Assembly: GCA_036245525.1 (NCBI GenBank)
Contig: BTPG01000004.1
Span: 45,290,482 to 45,354,481, forward strand
From: Semisulcospira habei
Taxonomy: Eukaryota > Mollusca > Gastropoda > Semisulcospiridae
Direction of reading: 5' to 3'
Length of the DNA: 64,000 bases
Under the pieces are notes generated by a model. The model searched no databases. It was not told where the DNA came from and saw only the letters and a program-made list of their open reading frames with translations. The position numbers and the translations under genes were made by a program. This document shows positions 10,701-18,539 of this stretch, piece after piece (the first letter of the stretch is position 1; each line of letters begins with the position of its first letter).

Positions 10701-13674
10701 CTACATGCTAAATTAGTTGACCCCTTGCAAAGGTCAAAGGTCACGAAGGGTTGACAAATTTGAGAAAAATGCACAACGTGGACTTTATGTTAAGACACTT
10801 GATCACTCGGCCCGATGGGATGACCAAGAGCTTACTGACGACCCAATACCGAAAAGGCCATCGGTCCCACGTCCGCTGCCGTTGGCCCGCGCACGATTGT
10901 GCGCGGGCCAACGGCGCCCGACGGCGGCCCAATGGCCTTTTGGGCATTGGGGAATATCTCCTCGCTTCCCTCCTGCAAGGAGTACAAGAAACGGGAGGCG
11001 GAGGTGAAGCTGTTCTGGGAGTGTCTGGAGGAGGCCAAGGCCGACACGAAGAAACAAAGCCAGAAGGCCATTGAGGAGTTCATGAAGCTGAGAGTGACGG
11101 TGTTCGACGAACTCCGCCAGCTGACGGACCTCAAACAGATCCATCGCTTGGCTCACGAGTACAACGCCAGGTGAGTCCGGGGAGGTCGATGGGCAGAGTT
11201 CTTTGACGTACATTGTCGTGTTTTTGGTGCACGCAGCTGTTATGTCGTGTTTGCTTCTCAAGGACAGCGCGCAGACCACGAACACAACGCCATGTCAGCG
11301 GATGTCCATTTGGGAGGTTCTTTAGCACCTTCACTGCCGAGAAAAAACGGTTGCATGGGCATCTTGCTGGAGACACATGGGGATGCTTGACGTTGAATTA
11401 AGAAAGAATTCAGAAACGCAGCCTGCGTCCACTGGCAGTGAAGGGGTTAATCATCCTTTGTTCGGTTAGGTCCCTCCATCTTCTACGTGAACGCACAAAT
11501 ACCGAGTTGGGAGGATTTGTTTTTTCTGTTAGGTCCCCTCCCCCCCCCCCTCCCCTCCCCTCCCGTCTGTTTAGTAAAGATCATTTAGCACGCTAGTTCA
11601 TTTAGCCAAAAATAAACCACATGCTGTGGACTCTGCCCTGTTCCCAATGCGCAAAAGGCCATCGGGCCGACGTCGGCCGCCGTTAGCCCGCGCACGACCG
11701 TGCGCAGGCCAACGGCGGCCGACGTCGGCCCGATGGCCTTTGCGCACTGGGTCATGGGGTCACACAAACAACAAATCACCGCAATTGACGAATTCGGAAA
11801 TCAGAGACAGGTCAAAACTGCGCGCGATTCCACGAAATCTGTGGACTAAAAAAGCCCCGGACAAAACATGCGATATCGCATGTTTGTCCGGGCTTTTAAG
11901 TCCACTCGTTTTCGTCGAAACTCGTGCTCCCGATTTCCGAACAACGCCCATTTCACAACATGTCCCCAGCGTGACTCAGCTGTGGGACCAGCTCATGGGG
12001 TTTGAGATAGTGCTTATGGACCAGCTAGACGACACGGCGCAGCTCTTCTCCCTCCAGCTGCAGGATCACGTCAGCTTCTTCCAGGAACACATGGCGGCCA
12101 ACACGGCGATTCTGCGCGAGGCCCAGCTGTCGCACCACGAGAAGATCTTGAACCTGGCCACGGACAGCTTAGACCTGGTGATGACCAAGGACTGGGACTC
12201 CATCTCAGACGACCTGAGGAACATGTTCGTGGACAAGGACACGGTGGTCGCAGCGGTGGCGAGCTCCAACGACGTTCACCTCTTGAAGGTATGCGTCAGC
12301 GTGTGCGTGTGCGTGTCTCGACTTTTACCGAAGAAAAAAAAAGGAAGAAAAGGAATAGGAAGTTTTTGAAGTTCGTCGTTGTTTTTTCATGTTCACGTGT
12401 AAAAGCCGGTTCTCAGAACTCATTTAACTTAACCTCTTCACTGCCGAGGAAAACTGAACACAACCCAACTGCAAGAGACATAGATCCTCATGAGTCCCGC
12501 AGTTGCAGGGGCTCATGAGGATCTAAGCCTCTCGCGGACACCACTCTGTATGTTTACTACATGACGCGGGTACGTCGTGGTCTCATTGATGGCTTTTGCT
12601 CACCTCCGATATATCGTGTACCCAGTGCGCAAAAGGCCATCTGGCCGACGTCAGCCCGATGGACTTTTGCGCACTGGGTAGCGGGTATAGTTAATCAGTG
12701 TGGGTTACCGGGCTTTGCCTTGTCCGGTTTCTATTGTTCCCTATGTTAGCCGAACTGAGTTTAGGAGCAGTTAATATACCTGCGGCCTGCGCCAGGACAG
12801 AAGTGTTAGGTCCCAACCTCGGCAAAAGTGACATATACTGCTCACAAATAGTAAGATATATTAACTTTTCAGCTTGAATTACTAAAAGTGATCAGAATCG
12901 GTATAATCACGGGTATATCAGTGATTAGCCATCTACTGGCCTACACTTACACAACATTGGTGTGACATATATAATGCTCACAAAAGGTAAAGGACGTATT
13001 ATGTTTTGCTTGAATTATTAAAATGTCCCCAAAAGTCGGTGTAAAGTGTAAACATTAATCAGACCAAAAAGGTGCAGTTTTAGCATGTAAGGTGTTTTCC
13101 GACATTTTAGCAATTTAGCTGAAATTATGACTTCCCTAACTTTTTGTGAGCACTATACATGTATATCACACCAATTTTGTGAAATTGTAGGCCAATGGGA
13201 TGACTAATCGTTGATATAACTCTGATTATACCCATTCTGAGAACTTTTTGTAGTTGCAGCTGAAAAGCTAATGTACCTTGCTATATTTGAGCAGTATATG
13301 TCACTCTGGCCAAGTTTGGGTGGACGCCGAGGCTTGGGACCCACGCATACCGACGGCTGTCACCTAAAGACACGGACAATACTGACTCCTCCCCTAAGTG
13401 ACCAGCGACACCACGCGGCAGCAGGAGAAGGTAATTTCAGCTGAGTCAAACCGGCACTACCTGGCACTATTTTCTTTTCTGTCCCGTCCAGATTGACAAC
13501 AAGGAGGACCGGATGATGTCGGGGATCAACTCGTGGATGAACAACCTGATGGAGAAGATCCACCAGGAGGAGATCGTGAGACGCAACCGCCATCGCGTCA
13601 TCGAGATCAACCGCTTCGTCGACCACATGCGTGACGACCTCGACAACGTGGAACTGAACACCGGCACCAGATAG
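3..13674 (+). CDS. DRC3: Dynein regulatory complex subunit 3 (DRC3/LRRC48), 5' incomplete, seven exons
   Basis: Joined exons 3-92, 5528-5656, 6637-7023, 7796-7987, 10980-11170, 11970-12288 and 13492-13674 give 496 codons plus a TAG stop. Vertebrate DRC3 is about 520 residues, so roughly 30 N-terminal residues lie before the window. The first 200 or so residues carry leucine-rich repeats (for example SLQLDYKNII, KLQLDNNIIEKI, WLDLSFNNIE, DLTLYNNRIS, ALNLSNNPI) closed by an LRR cap (AFLPGLVYLDYR). The rest is charged, helical coiled coil, ending with the family's conserved tail (FVDKDTVVAAV, then INSWMNNLMEKIHQEEIVRRN). By family knowledge the protein is part of the nexin-dynein regulatory complex of motile cilia and flagella. 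Every exon join keeps the frame and every intron is GT-AG. All six introns are loaded with transposable elements. The sequence shows the coding structure; the function is inferred from homology recalled from memory. Confidence 0.95.
108..258. repeat. H13-like fragment plus divergent H1 palindrome
   Basis: 174-256 is a GC-rich palindrome with the H1 plan (AAAGGTCTTCGGGCC arm, CCGCGCAT/ATGCGCGG centre). The left flank, with CTGCTACTGACGG and GGAAAAGACGCG, matches the left arm of the hairpin at 4782-4890. Confidence 0.7.
330..445. repeat. AT-rich TCCTRGGA/AATAAAT repeat
   Basis: Contains AATCCTGGGG, GGGACTAAATAATTTATCC and similar units. Related units recur at 670-745 and 4565-4700, on both sides of the LINE cluster, as if the retrotransposons entered one AT-rich repeat. 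Confidence 0.5.
447..612 (-). mobile_element. RTE-clade LINE, extreme 3' fragment
   Basis: Minus-strand translation gives RNTWRRELDADLKTIKMTWN and GGLCPSRGARHK, the conserved C-terminal tail of RTE reverse transcriptases. The 3' end is a short tandem repeat (AGTGA units at 448-470), as is usual for RTE. It is heavily 5' truncated. Confidence 0.8.
750..1417 (-). mobile_element. CR1/Rex1-like LINE, 3' part (split by an insertion)
   Basis: On the minus strand, 1410 to 1084 encodes the C-terminal part of a Rex1/CR1-type ORF2 (YRSLIESILTFNVIAWFGNL, LPSGRRLRAPW). Downstream is a 3' UTR with a TG tract (964-988) and the terminal motif AATAAAGTTTTTGAATC followed by a GAATCTTGAATA-type repeat near 750-785. 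The upstream part of the same element lies at 2748-4590; the intervening DNA is a later insertion. Confidence 0.85.
1407..1417. repeat. Target site duplication, left copy
   Basis: ACACTGTTTCT, identical to 2737-2747. The two copies flank the inserted LINE-A copy. One copy belongs to the coding sequence of the interrupted CR1/Rex1-like element. Confidence 0.85.
1418..2736 (-). mobile_element. LINE-A copy 1, 5' truncated, nested in the CR1/Rex1-like LINE
   Basis: Minus-strand translation shows reverse transcriptase blocks: GVKQGCVLAPTLFTIFF, the catalytic box LLFADDAALVAH (FADD at 2389-2400), then a second frame with LLYGSESWALYRSQLRLLER and RDRGAPKKRYKDGLKKS. It ends in a zinc-knuckle-like FPCSHCGRTC plus RSHENAC. 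The 5' end is truncated just before MWQILERLGCP; the 3' end has a GA-repeat tail (CT on the + strand, 1418-1430). The frame is broken between the two blocks by a deletion near 2180-2200. A longer copy of the same family is at 39440-42062. Confidence 0.9.
2737..2747. repeat. Target site duplication, right copy
   Basis: ACACTGTTTCT, identical to 1407-1417, at the 5' truncation point of LINE-A copy 1. Confidence 0.85.
2748..4590 (-). mobile_element. CR1/Rex1-like LINE, endonuclease end and reverse transcriptase
   Basis: In minus order: end of an APE-type endonuclease (PPLGRSDHNVVHLLPRYR), a linker (NKPWITKQLK), then the reverse transcriptase: DLRPVALTSILCKCMERVV, FVDFSSAFNTLQPHLL, GAPQGCVLSPVLFSIYTNE, FADD box at 3091-3102 (IKFADDMALVAR), and KYLGTVLDKKL. 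Continuing past the LINE-A insertion, the frame runs straight into YRSLIESILTF at 1410. Several frameshifts make it a dead copy. It is 5' truncated near 4590. Confidence 0.88.
4565..4700. repeat. AT-rich TCCTAGGAATAAAT repeat
   Basis: At least three near-copies of TTAGTCCTAG-[A/G]ATAAATTATTTA, partly in inverted orientation, directly 5' of the CR1/Rex1-like element. Related to 330-445 and 670-745. Confidence 0.55.
4719..4895. repeat. Palindrome H13
   Basis: Arms GACTGCTAC...GGCGGAAAAGACGCG and CGCCTTTTCCCGCC...GTCAGTAGCAGC fold on a centre near TACGTAGTTAGGTAGTGACGTA. It ends in GGGGTTAA. Confidence 0.6.
4896..5353. other. Intronic sequence, no gene seen
   Basis: DRC3 intron. I see only a short direct repeat (ATCGTGAATC, near 5063 and 5094). 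No conserved coding signal on either strand. Confidence 0.5.
5354..5496. repeat. Palindrome H11 just before exon 2
   Basis: Outer arms CGAACCGTTTGC (5354-5365) and GCAAACGGTTCG (5485-5496) are perfect. The inner arms (about 28 bp each, 5407-5465) meet at GATGCGTAGCATC. Its right end is 31 nt from the acceptor of DRC3 exon 2. Confidence 0.85.
5528..5656 (+). CDS. DRC3: DRC3 visible exon 2
   Basis: Exactly 43 codons, phase 0 to phase 0: starts IENIAEFVNLTKLQLDNN after a CTCCAG acceptor and ends NNIE before the donor GTGATA. It encodes two leucine-rich repeats. A palindrome (5354-5496) ends 31 nt upstream of the exon. Confidence 0.95.
5657..6566. other. DRC3 intron, no gene seen
   Basis: Low-complexity T-rich and CAAA-rich stretches (5685-5830) and a GGGCACC triplication at 6178-6198. 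Nothing coding is recognised. Confidence 0.5.
6567..6624. repeat. H2 hairpin abutting the exon 3 acceptor
   Basis: Core CCTCATGAGCCCCCGCA / TGCGGGGGCTTATGAGG; the right arm reads ATCTATGTCTCTTG. That arm supplies the pyrimidine tract of the splice acceptor at 6635-6636, 12 nt further on. Confidence 0.85.
6637..7023 (+). CDS. DRC3: DRC3 visible exon 3
   Basis: Starts VIEGMSKLTKLEDLTLYNN after the acceptor TTCGAG and ends EIEDEN before the strong donor GTAAGT. It has 129 codons, phase 0 to 0. It carries the last leucine-rich repeats, the LRR cap (AFLPGLVYLDYR) and the start of the coiled coil. The pyrimidine-rich stretch before the acceptor is the end of an H2 hairpin arm (6567-6624). An H4 hairpin begins 44 nt after the donor. 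Confidence 0.95.
7068..7147. repeat. H4 hairpin after the exon 3 donor
   Basis: Arms GGCTGTCGGTAGCGCTCTTTG and the complement ending ACGCCAAAGAGTTAA, with a central GATTCCTACAGGATC. Slightly diverged copy, starting 44 nt after the donor. Confidence 0.8.
7336..7590. repeat. TG/TTG/poly-T tract followed by CCAT/CCACC tetranucleotide array
   Basis: 7336-7395 is TG, then TTG repeats, then about 20 T. 7405-7590 is built of CCAT, CCACC and CCGTC units. Apparent long Pro/His-rich reading frames here are simple-sequence artefacts. Confidence 0.85.
7664..7760. repeat. CA microsatellite before DRC3 exon 4
   Basis: About 95 bp of ACACAT then pure CA, ending 35 nt before the exon 4 acceptor. Confidence 0.9.
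7796..7987 (+). CDS. DRC3: DRC3 visible exon 4
   Basis: Exactly 64 codons, phase 0 to 0: AKEYATHCKAFVNGLNGPRL and onward to KMFHFGLQ, then the donor GTACGG. The acceptor TTTGCAG follows a long CA tract that ends 35 nt upstream. The segment contains the family's conserved LFDDMYLDD and FKEKFTAVC stretches. Confidence 0.95.
8068..8148. repeat. Degenerate H2 hairpin
   Basis: The right arm TGCGGGGGCTCATGAGGATC is intact; the left arm (GGAGGGATAGACCTCCATGA) is eroded. The TTCACTACCGAGAAAAA at 8029-8045 matches the H2 left flank. Confidence 0.7.
8149..8445. other. DRC3 intron 4, unassigned
   Basis: G-rich stretch (8282-8346) and a TTTAACGTCC motif (8261) that also appears in the repeat at 50636. 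No coding signal. Confidence 0.4.
8446..8545. repeat. H1 palindrome
   Basis: AATGCACAAAAGGCC ... CCTTTTGCGCATTGGG with a GACGTCGGCC inner arm. The left arm is slightly longer than the right. Confidence 0.85.
8605..9640 (+). repeat. AGGTCA-rich interspersed repeat, copy 1
   Basis: Starts with GTGCGATAGCAAAAGTGAG and a GTCCGTCGTCC-rich segment. It then has about five diverged monomers of 170-190 bp, each with an AAACTTGGYACAGA motif, CTATGCATACTAATTT, GACCCCTCG and a cluster of AGGTCA/GGTCAC words. It shares this order with copies at 10184 and 14545. No coding capacity is seen. Confidence 0.75.
9667..9776. repeat. H1 palindrome
   Basis: CCCCATGCGCAAAAGGCC ... GGCCTTTGCGCACTGGGG, centre CGCACAGCCGTGCG. 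Inserted at the right end of AGGTCA repeat copy 1. Confidence 0.9.
9990..10074. repeat. H4 hairpin
   Basis: CCTTTGGGTGTCGGTAGCGG ... CCGCTGCCGACACGCAAAG with the GATGAAACCTACAGGAATCATC centre. No TTAA is left at the borders. Confidence 0.85.
10184..10790 (+). repeat. AGGTCA-rich interspersed repeat, copy 2
   Basis: Same 5' start (GAGGCAAAAGTGAG, then GTTCTGGGCCAG) and the same monomer motifs as copy 1. It carries TCAAGGTCA words at 10373 and 10388 and GGTCAAAGGTCACG near 10730. It is interrupted at its right side by an H1 palindrome. Confidence 0.75.
10841..10952. repeat. H1 palindrome directly upstream of exon 5
   Basis: ACCCAATACCGAAAAGGCC ... GGCCTTTTGGGCATTGGGG. It ends 27 nt before the DRC3 exon 5 acceptor. 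Confidence 0.88.
10980..11170 (+). CDS. DRC3: DRC3 visible exon 5
   Basis: Charged coiled-coil exon beginning EYKKREAEVKLFWECLEEAK and ending EYNA plus two bases (phase 2) before the donor GTGAGT. It is 191 nt. The acceptor (CCTGCAAG) lies 27 nt after the end of an H1 palindrome, so little unique intron sequence is left for branch point and pyrimidine tract. Confidence 0.92.
11322..11450. repeat. H2-family element without its palindrome
   Basis: Left end ACCTTCACTGCCGAGAAAA, right end GGCAGTGAAGGGGTTAA (TTAA at 11447-11450). These are the outer ends seen around H2 hairpins. The central palindrome is missing; only the flanking GACGTTGAATTAA segment remains. Confidence 0.65.
11644..11751. repeat. 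H1 palindrome, near perfect
   Basis: CCAATGCGCAAAAGGCCATC ... GATGGCCTTTGCGCACTGG, with inner GGGCCGACGTCGGCC and centre GCACGACCGTGC. The best-preserved copy in the window. Confidence 0.92.
11793..11941. repeat. Palindrome H10 upstream of exon 6
   Basis: Outer arms TTCGGAAATC and GATTTCCGAA; inner arms about 33 bp each (11841-11905) around CATGCGATATCGCATG. It ends 28 nt before the DRC3 exon 6 start. Confidence 0.85.
11970..12288 (+). CDS. DRC3: DRC3 visible exon 6
   Basis: One base completes the split serine codon, followed by 106 codons: VTQLWDQLMGFEIVLMDQLD and onward to SNDVHLLK, then the donor GTATGC. Acceptor TCCCCAG. It contains the conserved DDLRNMFVDKDTVV stretch of DRC3. A palindrome (11793-11941) ends 28 nt before the exon. 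Confidence 0.95.
12429..12536. repeat. H2 hairpin with left flank
   Basis: TTAACCTCTTCACTGCCGAG left end (12429), then AACTGCAAGAGACATAG and the palindrome 12472-12536 with core TCATGAGTCCCGCAGT. The right terminus is not visible. Confidence 0.85.
12621..12679. repeat. H1 palindrome, short form
   Basis: CCCAGTGCGCAAAAGGCCAT ... ATGGACTTTTGCGCACTGGG. The inner GC-rich part is deleted, leaving 59 bp. GTA/TAG flanks give no clear target duplication. Confidence 0.85.
12810..13340. mobile_element. Foldback element FB2 (531 bp) in the last DRC3 intron
   Basis: Terminal inverted repeats: GTCCCAACCTCGGC at 12810 and GCCGAGGCTTGGGAC at 13326. The similarity runs about 220 bp inward on both sides, including TGACATATACTGCTCA and GCTCACAAAAGGTAAAGG / CTAACTTTTTGTGAGC. 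No transposase. A miniature DNA transposon is likely; the superfamily is unknown. Confidence 0.8.
13492..13674 (+). CDS. DRC3: DRC3 last exon with stop
   Basis: 60 codons from the acceptor GTCCAG: IDNKEDRMMSGINSWMNNLM and onward to NTGTR, then TAG at 13672-13674. It matches the conserved DRC3 C-terminus, with an RNRHRVIEINRFVDHM-like segment. Confidence 0.95.
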   Translation: MDNKEDRMMSGINSWMNNLMEKIHQEEIVRRNRHRVIEINRFVDHMRDDLDNVELNTGTR

Positions 13675-13797
13675 CCTGGGTCTCCAGGCAGCAGGCAGAT
13701 AGCAGACGTGGGCCGAGTTTGCATGAGAGAGAATAGATTCTGAGCAAGCCGCTACCTTCCGCTAAAGCCTAACCCACGCCGAAGCCACCACTAATGC

Positions 13798-13903
13798 AAT
13801 GCGCAAAAGGCCATCGGGCCGACGTCGGCCACCGTTGACCCGCGCACGGCCGTGCGCGGGCCAACGGCGGCTGACCGCGGCCTGATGGCCTTTTGCGCAT
13901 TGG
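13798..13903. repeat. H1 palindrome in the DRC3 3' region
   Basis: AATGCGCAAAAGGCCATCGG ... CCTTTTGCGCATTGGG, centre CGCACGGCCGTGCG. It lies 124 bp after the DRC3 stop, so it would be transcribed as a strong hairpin if the 3' UTR extends this far. Confidence 0.9.
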
Positions 13904-13962
13904 GTCGTGGCCTGCGCAGGAAGTTTATACACTCTTTCACTTCAAATCTGCCAAAGTCTTTT

Positions 13963-14045
13963 TGACACGTTCGAGACATGCTGACATATGCGGATGGATG
14001 CTTTATGCCGCGTATCCGGATGCGGTGCGTTTCGAATAAGTTAAA
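13963..14045. repeat. H5 hairpin, diverged
   Basis: ACACGTTCGAGACATGC ... CCGGATGCGGTGCGTTTCGAATAAGTTAA. TTAA is kept only on the right (14041-14044). Confidence 0.75.
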
Positions 14046-14393
14046 TGGCGTGCGGCAGCGACCTGTGTTTAAATAGGTTTACAGAAAAACTTAGTTGGCG
14101 AAGCTGGCGTAACGGATTGCGAGAAAAGATGGAGTTTACGTTCTCTCAACAAATCCGGCTGCACTTAGTCTAGTACGTAATGTCTTGCGTAGGATTTGCG
14201 TTCTCTCGTGCAGCCTAGCCGGGATCTTAGTAAAGTGTAGATGTATACTTGCGGAAGCTCCGTTTTTCTAGCGTTGTAGCCTGGTGTAGAAAAGTCCGAC
14301 ACTAGATAAATAGAATTGTACAGACTTGCTCAAGTCCGGTTTTGTGTTTAGCAAATGTTCAGTCTGCATTCTGCCTGTGGGTCGAAAAGATTG

Positions 14394-14460
14394 GCCATGA
14401 TAGTTCAAGGGTGGTACGAGAGTAGCGTGGCGCCCAAAGGCCTCGTACCACCCTTGAAAA
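14394..14460. repeat. H3-related hairpin
   Basis: GCCATGATAGTTCAAGGGTGG followed by TACGAG and, after a short loop, CTCGTACCACCCTTGAA. The outer arm is H3, but the inner arm differs from the usual GCCAGAATAGC. Confidence 0.75.
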
Positions 14461-14544
14461 TAGGAATCATTGTGGAAATATTTCGCGTCATGGAGAACGA
14501 GAAAGAGAGAGAGACACACGTTTGTGCTTTTTATCGAGGTTTCT

Positions 14545-15290
14545 TGCTCACGTGCGATAGCAAAAGTGAGTCTAAGTTCTGGGCCAGGGGTCTTCCGTCC
14601 GTCGTCCGTTCGTCATCGTTGTCTGTTGTCCGTCCCCTGTCGTCCGTGGTATACTTTAACGTTGGCATTTTCTCGTATACTATTCAAGCCACAGTCTTCA
14701 AACTTGGCCCAAGACCTTTCTAAAACGTACCAAATTCAGTTACCTTTCCCAAAGGTCAACGTCACGGCGGGGGGAGGGGGGTGGGGGAGCAGAAATAGGT
14801 CAAAATTAGCCATATGTTTGCAACAGTTGATTTTTGTGAAATACTATTTTCAACCTCAAACCCAAACTTGGTACAGAAATACGTGAAGTTAAGATCTTTC
14901 TATGCATACTAATGTGGATGACCAATCAAAAAGGTCAAGGGACACAAGAGGTCAGCAATTATGTGATAAATGCCAATGTTTAAGTAGAGTTTTAGTTTTC
15001 ATAAGCGTTTTTGCAAACGTTTCAATCAAACTTGACACAGAGTTAGCTAATGATCAGACCTTTTTATGCATACTAATTTAGTTGACCCCTTGCACGGGTC
15101 AAAGGCCAAAAGGGCTTGGAAAATACATAGATATTGAGAAAACGTGGATTTTGATGGTACAGAGGTTTTACGTTAATGAACTTGATCCTTTGCTCATTTC
15201 AGTGACCTATGGGAAGGTCAAGGTCACAAAGGTCAGACTAATTGTGGGATTGTGGAATGCACGTGAGTCATAGGGTTTGCCATTCGTGTT
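14545..15290 (+). repeat. AGGTCA-rich interspersed repeat, copy 3
   Basis: Starts CTCACGTGCGATAGCAAAAG, with a GTCCGTCGTCCGTTCGTC run. It contains GGTCAAGGGACACAAGAGG (14933) and GGTCAAGGTCACAAAGGTCA (15217) and ends GCACGTGAGTCATAGGG. It is the most complete of the three copies. Confidence 0.75.
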
Positions 15291-15514
15291 ATGTTTTAGA
15301 TGCATAATTTTGCGTGATGCGTGTTATAAACCTTAGCTTTTCTTTAGAGGTATCTTATATCTAATTAGCCGTTACTTTTAGTGCTTTGAGAGTTGTAGTG
15401 TATAATCTTAGAAATGCAGCTGATGTACTGTAGAAGCTAGTTGCATGCTATGTTGTTAACTAGTACTTGTACATACTGCAAGTTTATCTTGGGATAGTTT
15501 TGTGTCCTGAAAAA

Positions 15515-15520
15515 AATAAA
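15515..15520 (+). promoter_or_regulatory. Possible DRC3 polyadenylation signal
   Basis: AATAAA in an A-rich context. It is the first canonical hexamer I see downstream of the DRC3 stop on this strand. The distance (1.8 kb, through repeats) makes this only a candidate. Confidence 0.25.
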
Positions 15521-15568
15521 ACAAAATGCACAGAAATAGTGATGTTTAATTAGGCATTGAATCGTCTG

Positions 15569-15722
15569 TGTTGGGTTACTTCGAATGTTACATCGTGGTA
15601 GGTATTGTAGTCCCATGAAGATGATTATCAGACCCGGCGAAGCGCCGAAGGCACGGAGGTCTGAAAATCAGCTTCAGCGGAGGACTACAAACCACGATGT
15701 AACCCGAGAAGTAACCCAACAT
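15569..15722. repeat. Palindrome next to the large foldback
   Basis: TGTTGGGTTACTTCGAATG ... GAGAAGTAACCCAACA, with inner ACATCGTGGT/ACCACGATGT and GTAGTCC/GGACTAC. The loop is about 65 bp. Confidence 0.8.
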
Positions 15723-16989
15723 ACGGTTCAATGCCATTGTCGTTCAGTCTAAATTACGCACTATTTGAAGCCTCGAATGTGTGTCTGACGTCAGGAGTAA
15801 AACGTCAAATATTTCTGACGTCAGACTGTATTTTCTTGGAAATACACAGGGGACGCGACTCTTTGTAAATTAGTCCATAAGCTAGGAAGGTCTACCGTGC
15901 ACCCCCCCCCCCCCCAGTACTCAATAAGATGGGTTTCAAAGTGTTCCTTAGTATGTCCTGAGATGTTTAAGCCATGTTCCCCAAAAATCCTTAGGAACAC
16001 ACCAGAGATATAGCCGATGGCGCAAGGGTACCCCCATTCACGCTCTTCGCAGGTGCTAAAATGAGGTTGAGAAACATTTTCCTCTAAATAAATCAGAATT
16101 CATTCCAGAAACCCAAATCGGGCACTGTTATGTCAAGGCACACCTTCTGCATCCTCTGCAAAAAACAGAATGAAAAAATATTGAATCTCTGGCTCACAGT
16201 GAAGGTATTTGTGCACCCATTAAACGACCATTTCCGCGAAATCGCAAAAAAAGACAAAAATAATGTGTAAGATGCCTTCAGACATTTTCTATAGCACTGA
16301 CAGTCCATTTTCAGGTTTACATCATTAAAACAGGATGTCACAATTATTATAAACTTGACTATGTGATGCTGTGATTACTGTGAGTGCCACAGTGGTTGAT
16401 TTTGTATCCCTACCCCCAAGTTTAAAAATACACAAAATTAATTAGAAAAAATTGCTTAAGTTATTCCATTTTATTTTGACCTCTCTTTACCTATTAAGTT
16501 TGAATAATGTGAGCATAAAGTGCAAGAAAATAAGGAAAGTCGGCATCCTTTACGGTATGTTCATGGTGAATGATAGCTTTTTCCCATTTAAAATTGCCGA
16601 ATTGGGAAACGTACGTTGTTTCTGATGCCCTCAGAAATTTTGTATACAACTGATAGGTCTTTTTTAGGTTTTATTGTTTAGGAAAGAGTACCACAGTTAC
16701 TCCCAACCTGATTTTATGATGCTGTGATGCATTTAGGGGCCACAGTGACTGAATCTGCTGCCCTACCCCCATTTTACCTGTACGCAAAGGAACGAAAAAT
16801 GATCATAACAATTGCTCCTCTGATTAAATATGTTTGTTGCCAGTTTTCTTAACAAAATATGCATATTGAGCATAAACATTTGTGACCATTTCATTAATTT
16901 CAATGTGACCCATCAATTTAATTGTAAATTGTTTTATTTAAGGCATGCTTAACAGGGGCTCCCGCTGAAGCTTCTATCGTCTGCACATT

Positions 16990-18530
16990 CAGCACTCTTG
17001 TCAAACTCGGGGAAGGTGTACCTCAGGGAGATGTTGTGTCTGATGCTGTTTTTGGTCTACATTAATGACATCAGTACAACAGTACCAAGGTTCATCTCGA
17101 ACATCCTCCATGCGGATGACTTTGCAGTGTGGAGCGCAGCAGAACATAAAGAAATAGCATCCTCCAGAAAACATAAAGAAATAGCATCCTCCAGAATCCA
17201 GGATGTTGCCAATAGAGTCAGCAGCTGGACTGAAAGAGGCCACTCAAACTGAGCTAGACCATCTCTTTCAATCAGACGGAAGAGGTCACCTCAAAACTGG
17301 AGACCTTCGAGTACCAAAGACAGACAGGCCAACTTTACTGGCAACAAATAAATTACTGGATTCACGTGGAGGCCTCATATTGAAGCCATGGAAGCTAGAG
17401 CTGCCAAAAAAAAAAGTCTCTGATGAAGAAACTGGTGGGGACCACATTGGCGCAAATTACAGCATCCTGGCACAAGCAAACACCTGCTCGGTCAGACCAG
17501 TTGTGCGGTACCAAGATACATCAACAACATGAAACACTGCCTGCAAAACCCAAAAAGCCAGGCTTGACAAGACGCAGAACATGGATCATTCTCATGATGC
17601 AGTGACATTCTTAGAGCCATCTGGAGCACCCCAATTTAGGAAATGGAGGACATTGGTGCCACTGGAATACAGAACAGCACACACGATGAAGAAACTTACT
17701 AAACACCGACAGCATGGGAGACTACAGGAGCAGACCAAGAACCGTCAGAAATGTCCAAATCTGAACCGCCCAAATCTGAACCGCCAACTGAAGGTCCTGC
17801 AAAGGGCTAACACTGACGTCCTGGAACCAAGCCCAAAGATGTGTGAACAGCTCCCTTCAGATACCTGGACATCTCGAAAGAGCCTTCAAGACAACATAAA
17901 CAATGTTCCAGGACTCTTTGCCAAAGGTCGCGGCACTGCACAAAGCCATCTTGCTGGAGGTTGTGCACAAGCGCTACCCTCACAGCAGCTGTGATACCAC
18001 ATAAGATGCCGTGTGGAATGAAGGAAGTGGCGTGTACATCTGTTGTGCAGACCGCACTACTACCTCCCTCTCCTTACCAGCTGGTGGCAGCAGCTCCAAC
18101 TATCGTACAGATCTGCAGGTGCTCAACACCGCAGCAGAGCACTAGCTAGGGAAAGGCAGCAGCTTGATCCACTGATCTCACCAGGAAGCTTCAAGATAGA
18201 CTGGATGCCCTGTCCACAAAATAGTGCTGCAGTGGATTCCAGTGCATTCTGGACTAGCTGGGAATGGAGACACTACAACAACAAAGTGATTGGCAACAGC
18301 AGAATGGCGGCTGCAGCCTGTGGGCAGATGACATCAACAAGCTGAACAGGGAGAGCCAGGCCACCATCTTTCATCTACGCACTGCTTACTCTGGACTGGG
18401 TCCGTACAGAAAAGCAGGAACGTTTCACAAACCCAAAATGAAGCCTGAAGGTTTACACACTTTAATCAGATCACTCTGTATCAGCAATTATTTGAAGCTT
18501 CAGTGCCTAATGCATGAAGAGATCCCAAAA
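16990..18530 (+). pseudogene. Degenerate LINE (reverse transcriptase and RNase H relics) inside FB1
   Basis: In several frames: GVPQGD (17016-17033), then LFLVYINDISTTVPRF, HADDFAVWSAAEH (the usual FADD/YADD box is HADD, 17109-17120), followed by scattered remnants (LDSRGGLILKPW, ILAQANTCSVRPVVRY). An RNase H-like VHSGLAGN lies near 18242 and a LRTAYSGLGPYR stretch near 18376. The order fits a LINE with RNase H (I/Nimb/Ingi-like), but frames and stops show it is long dead. Confidence 0.7.
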
Positions 18531-18539
18531 TAAAAGAAC

